Shown here in pieces: positions 1-7,000 of a stretch of DNA of 8,367 nucleotides. The notes under the pieces are model-generated. The model saw nothing but the letters and a program-made list of their open reading frames with translations, had not been told where the DNA came from and ran no database searches. The position numbers and the translations under genes were made by a program. Every line of letters starts with the position of its first letter. The stretch's first letter is position 1. Source of the stretch: JBCBKZ01 sp039026975. GTDB lineage: Bacteria > Bacteroidota > Bacteroidia > J057. The stretch covers positions 1 to 8,367 of the forward strand of contig JBCCLI010000293.1 in assembly GCA_039026975.1 (NCBI GenBank), given 5' to 3'.

Positions 1-158
1 AATAATTGATAATCAAATCAGTGTATTAATTCATATTGAAAATAGTAGCTGTTAAACAAAAACATATTTAACATTTGAATATCACATTTTGCGTAAAAAA
101 TGCGTTAGTAATTGAGCGAACTTGTGTGTAGTTTTTATATAAAAGGGAAGGTTTTGAG

Positions 159-166
159 TAGTTTTG
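159..166 (+). promoter_or_regulatory. candidate Bacteroidota -7 promoter element
   Basis: TAGTTTTG at 159-166 matches the TAnnTTTG -7 consensus used by the primary sigma factor of Bacteroidota. It lies about 64 bases upstream of the first start codon at 230, a plausible place for a promoter of the two-gene unit. No good -33 TTG/TTTG partner is seen at the usual spacing, only a T-rich run around 132-136, so the call is tentative. The rest of bases 1-229 is AT-rich and shows no gene, RNA gene or clear repeat. Confidence 0.3.
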
Positions 167-229
167 AATGTTTTCCTTAGTTGCAAGTATAAAACCTAGC
201 TTTACTAGTGAGTATATTGTAAGGAAATC

Positions 230-1009
230 ATGCCTTACGTTCCCACAAAGTCTATGAAGAAGAATTTACTAAGTATTACCTGCTTGGTCTTTATGCCATT
301 ATTGTTATGGTCTCAGGATGAGAGCCTTGTGGTTCGTAATGTCCTGGCTAAAGTATTGGATGAAGAAGGAAAGGTAATAGAAATATTTTACACACTAGAA
401 GATGAACTTCTAGAAGATAAAGACTATGTAGTTACCCTATATGGTGTATTCGATAACAGCTCCAGGAAAAGGCTTTTTAAAGTCGAGGGAGACGTCGGGG
501 ATTCTGTCCGAGTAGGAAATAATAGAATCGTTTGGTTTGCGGAGCAGGAGTTCCCAAGATTCAGAGGAGAAATATATTTCGAAGTACGAGCCATTAGGGC
601 ATTTGATATTCTCAGGCCTGAACCAGGTACCGTTATTAAAAGAGGGAATTATTTCACCTTTGAATGGTTCGGAGAAGGCAGTAATAATGACCAACTTCTA
701 CTAGAACTCTATCAGAATAAAATTCTGGTAGATACCCTGGCTACCGTAGATTCAGAGAACCACTACAGGTGGAAGGTACCTAATAATAATCCTATAGGGA
801 CTGGATTTCAACTGAAAATGACAGGGACTGAACTTACTGGTATAGAGGCATTTAGTGAACCTTTCACCATTAAAAGAAAAATTCCGCTTGCTATTCCTAT
901 AGGGGCCTTATCCGCCGCAGTAATTACAGGAGTAGTAATTTTATTTTTACCTGATGGAGGAACAGACAGACAACCTTTACCACCACCTATTGATCCGGAT
1001 GATCCCTGA
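230..1009 (+). CDS. exported Kre9/Knh1-like Ig-fold protein with C-terminal membrane helix
   Basis: Function unknown; probably a cell-envelope protein. The signal peptide covers about residues 9-29 (start MKKNLLS, hydrophobic core, end LLLWS|Q). Residues 31-121 look like a beta-rich domain containing GDVGDSVRVGNNRIVW, a pattern I associate with Bacteroidota envelope proteins. Residues about 125-200 resemble the Kre9/Knh1-type Ig-like domain: ILRPEPGTVIKRG, then FTFEW, LLLELYQ, HYRWKVPNNNPIGTGF. Residues 218-240 form one hydrophobic helix, followed by a 19-residue tail rich in Pro and Asp (PLPPPIDPDDP). The start at 230 has AAGGA at 221-225, only four bases upstream; the alternative ATG at 254 (residue 9) gives a more typical Lys-Lys signal peptide and may be the true start. 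The gene lies 51 bases upstream of the giant propeller gene on the same strand, so co-transcription is likely. Domain names come from motif recognition and have not been searched. Confidence 0.85.
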   Translation: MPYVPTKSMKKNLLSITCLVFMPLLLWSQDESLVVRNVLAKVLDEEGKVIEIFYTLEDELLEDKDYVVTLYGVFDNSSRKRLFKVEGDVGDSVRVGNNRIVWFAEQEFPRFRGEIYFEVRAIRAFDILRPEPGTVIKRGNYFTFEWFGEGSNNDQLLLELYQNKILVDTLATVDSENHYRWKVPNNNPIGTGFQLKMTGTELTGIEAFSEPFTIKRKIPLAIPIGALSAAVITGVVILFLPDGGTDRQPLPPPIDPDDP

Positions 1010-1060
1010 TAGGGAGAAGGCCTGATCTTTTGTATTCAATTTATAGCCTAACTCAGACTT

Positions 1061-4000
1061 ATGTCTCTTGTACTTACACTTGTAAAAAGCGTGAATACAC
1101 AACTTAAAAGTTCCTTGCAAAAGACTATTCCTTCATGGGGGCGATTGATCTTGGTGGGGATGTTATCTTTTTTAATTGGCAATATCTACAGCCAATCATT
1201 TTCTGATATTACCGTAGCTACCTGGGAAGGAGATTTAGTAGCCGCCATAGAAGTTAGTTCCGTATGGGCTGATGTTAATAATGATGGAAGCTTGGATCTT
1301 ATATACTCTGGCTTGGATACGTTGGGACTCCCCATATCAGGAGTATACCTAAATAGCGGCGCTCCTAATTACACCCTAAGTAGATATAACTTGGGAGGTA
1401 TCCCAGGACTCAAGGAAGCGGCCCTGGCTGCAGGAGATGTAGATAATGATGGAGACATAGACGTATTAATATCAGGGGAGACGTTTGGTGGTTCCTTTAT
1501 AACGGACGTATACAAGAATGATGGGGAGGGTGCATTTGCCTCCGCTTTCACTTTAGAAGGGATTAGTAGAGGGGCTATTTCTCTGGGAGATTTAGATAAT
1601 GATGGAGACCTGGACGCTGTGACTGCAGGAGAATCTGCCTCCGGAGTACTCGCTGAAGTCTACCTTAACAATGGAAACGGGAATATGAATTCCTCCCAAA
1701 CCTTATTAGGCTTAGTAGACGGGGATATTGATTTGGGAGATTTTGATGCAGATGGGGACCTGGATATGGCCATTTGTGGAGCAGACAACCTAACAGACGG
1801 AGATGCTAATCTGATCATATATACACAGGATGGTACAGGAAATTTCTCCTCCTTCGAGGAGCTAACAGGATTTGTGCATGCGGACCTGGAATGGTCAGAC
1901 TTAAATACAGATGGAATATTAGAACTGGTAGTTGCTGGTGCTACCTCTCCCGATAAAAGTACAGCTCAGGCATCAGTATTTGTATTTGACGGGGATGACG
2001 GATTTTCGGCATCTACCCTTAGCGGTATTGCTATAGTAGATGCTAAATTAGCCATAGGAGATTACACGAATGATGGTCTCTCTGATGTACTGATCACAGG
2101 AGAGGGAGTTGAAGGATTGGCTGAACCTGCTGCCTCCCTGGTACTACTGAAAAATGGAAGTACATCTGTGATGGATGTAGATTTTGGAATGACCCTACTC
2201 CCAACGGTAGATGAATTTAGCTGGACATCTGAACTGGTGGGTATTCAGCGGGATGTAAGGTGGATGGATATTAATAATGATAGCAAGCTTGACTTTATCA
2301 GTTTGGCTACCATCATTACAGCAGAGGCAGATACCTTTGAATCTTTTGTGATTTATGAGAATATCCTGGACCTGGAGCCACTTGCACTGGTAGCACCTAC
2401 AGATCTGACATTGAGCCAGGAAGAGACTACCCTCATTATCAGTTGGACAGATAATGCTAATACAGGTGAAATCACCTATCAACTTGGCCTGGGAAGTGAG
2501 CCAGGAACGTATGATATTATTTCCCCTAATTTTGTGTCTAGTACAAGCACTAGATCCTTGGCTGAAAGGGGGAAATGGGTAGGGCCTAATACCTTCAAAT
2601 TTAACGGCTTAGCTAATGGAACGTACTACGCGGTGGTCCAAGCGATAGGAGCTAATTTTCAAGTGGCTAGCACCCCTGAAGCCAGTGGCGCATTAGAAGA
2701 CCCCTTATTTAAGGATGCAACTGCAGAAGTATTTGATACAGATGATAATCCCTTTGGTCTATTTGATGGAGAAATAGCCTTTGCAGATATAAACAGTGAT
2801 GGTAATCAAGATCTAATAGTGGCTGGGAACAGCTCAGCTGATCCGGAAATTCAGATTTATGAGAATGATGGTGATGCCTCATTTTCAGCACCCACTATAT
2901 TAGCTTCCATTACACAACCTCAACTAGAGTTTGCTGACCTGGATCTGGATGGAAACCTGGATATTATGGTCTTTGGGTTTGATGGGGGAGACTATAAGTG
3001 GTTAGCATATAAGGGAGAAGGAAATGGTTCATTTTCCCTCCTCTCTTCTGGAATAGTAGATAATGTAACTTCTGCTGTTGGGAAATTGGGAGACTTTAAT
3101 GGGGATGGTAACCTGGATATGATCATAGCTGGTGAAGCAGGCGGAAGCCCTTTCACTACTATCTATCAAAACATAAATGGTACTTTTTCTGCCCTGGCAG
3201 TTCAGCCCCTGGCACCTATTTCACAAGCTGCCCTAGCCTTAGCAGACTTTAATAAAGATGGGCGTACAGACATATTCCTCTCCGGTAATGGAACTACTGG
3301 AAATGAGGCTTACCTGTATGAGGGGCAAGGTAATTTTCAGTTCTCTACCGTTACTACAGAAGTAAATGCCCTCCAGCAAGGAAATGCCGTATGGGGAGAT
3401 TATGATAGTGATGGAGACCTGGATTTACTGCTAAGTGGAAAAACAGGCGATGCCATTGGAACGGCTTCCACTGTTATTTACTCTCCCAACGGTACTGGAG
3501 TATATAACCCTTCAGGGCTTACCCTACCTGCCATAGATAGAGGTGAGGTAAAATGGGCAGATTTTAATGAAGACGGATTACTAGATATTCTCTTTGTAGG
3601 CCAAGAAAAAGATACTGAATTACCTCTTACAGCCTTATTCAGGTATGACCTGGAAAGTGGGAGCTACCTGCCTGTACCAGATAATAGCTTATCATTTCCC
3701 GGCATTCAAGATGGACAGCTAGCATGGGGATTTGCTAACGATGACCAGAAACTAGACTTCGCTATTCAAGGAAAAGATGCCTCAGATGCTATCATTTTTA
3801 AATTATATCTAAATGGGGAAGAATCTGAGAACTTCTCTCCTGGTGTTCCACAGGACTTAACTACAGACATAGGGCAGCAAAATATTACTCTAAGCTGGAA
3901 CCCACCTGCAGGGAGTACTGCCAGAGTAGAAGGATTTAGCTATCATGTGTTTGTAGGAAATGCTGCTGACACTGAAGATATCTCCTCACCTCCCTCACTC

Positions 4001-7000
4001 ATTGATAATGGGACGCATTTGATCAGTGAATTTGGTGCTCAGAGTGCTAAGCTGGTACTCCCTAGGGATAGTTTTCCTGAAGGTACTTATTACTGGGGTG
4101 TTCAAGCTATAGACCAGGACTTTGAAGGCTCCACCTTCGCTACCACCACTTTCACCATTCAAGGGCCGGATTTCAGTGATGTCACTACCTTAGCAGACCT
4201 TGATGGATTTTCTAATACCAAGGCAGCCCTGGCATGGGGGGACTACCAAAATGACGGTGACCTGGACCTATTCATGCTAGGAGAAAAAGATGGGAATGCG
4301 GCAGTAGCTTTCTTTGTTAACCAGGGAGATGAAACCTTTGATATCGCCAGCTTAGGCATAGCGGCACTTACTGATGGAGATGCCGTCTTTTGGGATTATA
4401 ATGGAGATAGGTTCTTGGATCTCATTATTTCTGGAGATAATGCCGGCCAAGCTGAGACTCGCCTGTATAAAGGAAATGAGGATGGTTCATTTACGGAGGT
4501 AAATGCAGGAATTACAGGTGTGAGAAACAGCAGCTCATCTGTTGGGGACTTTGACAGGGATGGGGATATGGACCTACTATTGGCAGGAATAACCCAGGCT
4601 GATGTTAGGATCAGTACCATTTTTGAAAACCAGGGCAGTGACACTTTTGCAGAGCTGGCAGGACTTGACCTGCCAGGTGTAAATGCCGCTGTAAAATGGA
4701 TAGATGTTAATAATGACGGATGGATGGATATCATCTTATCCGGGGAAGGAACAGATGGGCCTATAGCTACCATTTATCTAAATCAAACAAATAAAACCTT
4801 TAGTCAAGATACCCAAAGCAGTTTGACTGCAGTGAGCAATAGTAGCCTGGATCTAGCGGATATAGATAATGATGGAGATACAGATCTGATCCTAACAGGA
4901 GATGCAGACGGAACGGCCACTGCCATCATCTATGAAAATAATGATGGTGTATTAGCGGAAAAGCAAAGCCTGACAGGTATAAAAAATGGGGAAGCAAGAT
5001 TTGGAGACCTAGATAATGACGGTTTTGTAGACATAATAATAAGTGGAGAATCCCAGGATGGGTCCTCAATTACCCAATTATACCTAAACAGTGCAGGTAT
5101 ATTTAGCCTCAGTACCATTAACTCAGATTTTTTTGAAGGACTTACTAATAGTGCGCTGGCAGTGGGCGACTTCGACCAGGACGAGTCGAAAGACCTTGAC
5201 TTCATCTTGACAGGGACTAACAGTGAAGGAGAATCAATCAAGTTATACAAGAATAACTATGATGTGGAATTTACCACTCCTGCTGCCCCTACTTCTCTAG
5301 TAGCCAACCAGCAAGGAACCAAAGCCATTCTAAGTTGGGAGGCAGCTACTGGTTCGCAGGCCAGTGGATACCAGTATAACATTCTCATGGAATCTGCTGC
5401 CTCAGGAGGAGAACTTATTCCTGCCTTAAGTGATAAAACTACAGGGTTTAGGAAAGTAGTAAGTATAGGGAATGTAGGGCAGGTACTTCAAACAGAGGTA
5501 AATGGCCTTGTCCCTGGAGAAAAATATACTTGGCAGGTACAAAGTATAGACCAAGCCTTTAGAGGATCTTCCTTTTCTACTGCTGATGAGTTTGCCATTG
5601 AGCAGCTTCCATTTGAGGAAGAGTTTGATGTAGTGTTCAACTTAGTACTTGATGGGTTTACAGAGTCTACCCTCAAGTTGGTAGATGTAGATAGTGACGG
5701 AGACCTGGAGGTAGTAGGGATAGGAGCTGATAAAAACGGGACTCCCACTTCATTTATCCTACAAAATGCCATAAATGAAAATGCTGGTATGACCTTCCAG
5801 GCCCTGCCACTAGGACTTAAGGATGGAGATATAGCAGCAGCTGATGTAGATAATGATGGTGATATAGACCTTTTTCTGTGCGGAGATGATGGCGCAGCAG
5901 CTAGAAGCGTCCTCTACCTCAATAATGGATCGGGAGGCTTCACAGCAAGTACCTTTTCCTTCAATGGAATATTAGGCGGAGATGCAGAATGGGCTGACCT
6001 GGATAATGATGGTGATGTAGACCTGGTAGTCTCAGGAAATAATGGAAGTATTGCCAGAACCTTTACCTATGTAAACCAGCTGGATCAGGGAACTTTTTTA
6101 CTACAGATCACTACCCTTCCTGGCCTGGAAAGAGGAGCTATCCATCTGGCTGATGTTAATAATGATGGGATCACAGACGTGTTAATGAGTGGAAGTGATG
6201 GAACACAGCTCAGTGGAGTAGTAGCCATCAATGATGGAGAGCTAGCATTTACCTTGGATGAAGATGAACTTCCTGGGTTCCTGGACGCAGCTTTGGCTGC
6301 TGGAGATGTAGATAATGACGGTGATATAGATGTTTTTGTCAGTGGGAATGTAAACTTGTCAGGTTCTACTCTGCTGACTGAGCTGTATATAAATGATGGG
6401 ACGGGTGATTTCCAGAAAGATGACCTAGACTTGACAGATGTTTCAAATGGTACCCTGGTACTCCTGGACATCGACCTGGATGGAAAAAGAGACCTAATCC
6501 TACAGGGAGCTGGCACTGCTAATGTGCTGGAACTCTGGAATAATGAGACATTAGGAAACGATATAAGTTTTGAGAAAGATGATGTGAATAGTGCCCTTTT
6601 CCCTGCCTTGGGTGGAGGAAGTGGAGTAGTAGTGGGGGACCTGGATGGGAATAGTACACCCGATTTACTATTTACAGGCCTGGATGACATGGGCACCACG
6701 CCTGCATGGTATTTCTTCTCTAATGGAGGAGCAGAAGGGAATAACACCATGGCTCCTGCTCCCGGAGGATTGGCGGCTTCACAGTCTGGTTCCACAGCCT
6801 TACTATCCTGGAATACACGAGAGAATGGAGAAACCTATAATTTCTATGTAGGCTCTACTACCGGAACACTAGATAAGAATAGTCCAGACGCGATTATAAG
6901 TAGTGGGAGACGCTTACTTCTAGCTGATGGGAATGCAGGGCATAATAATGCGACTACCTTAAAAGATTTAGCCCCAGGTACCTACTTCTGGGCGGTACAG

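Noticed and set aside
1..229. Possible end of an upstream gene, tRNA or small RNA in the leader
   Set aside because: The stretch is AT-rich with frequent stops, and no cloverleaf, strong hairpin or coding signal could be seen.
1003..1015. Inverted repeat TCCCTGATAGGGA overlapping the stop of the first gene, considered as a terminator
   Set aside because: Only five base pairs with a three-base loop and no T-run after it, so unlikely to stop transcription between the two genes.
2195..2482. Antisense frames at 2195-2482, 2709-2891 and 437-694, and a short + frame at 6645-6851
   Set aside because: Each overlaps a well-supported coding region fully in another frame and has no recognisable domain or start context.
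1436..6330. Near-identical DNA such as GATAATGATGG in many calcium loops, considered as a DNA-level repeat, CRISPR-like array or assembly artefact
   Set aside because: The matches are short and in frame, and encode the conserved DNDG loop. Flanking sequence differs in both codons and amino acids, so this is protein-level conservation, not a recent DNA amplification.
6085..6795. Long antisense open frame (236 codons), with similar antisense frames at 1369-1551, 4396-4773, 4930-5250 and 5488-5772
   Set aside because: They are reverse readings of the repeated DxDNDGDxD codons and give recurring SPSLSTSP-type low-complexity strings. All lie inside the giant sense gene, whose reading frame is continuous and carries clear domains.
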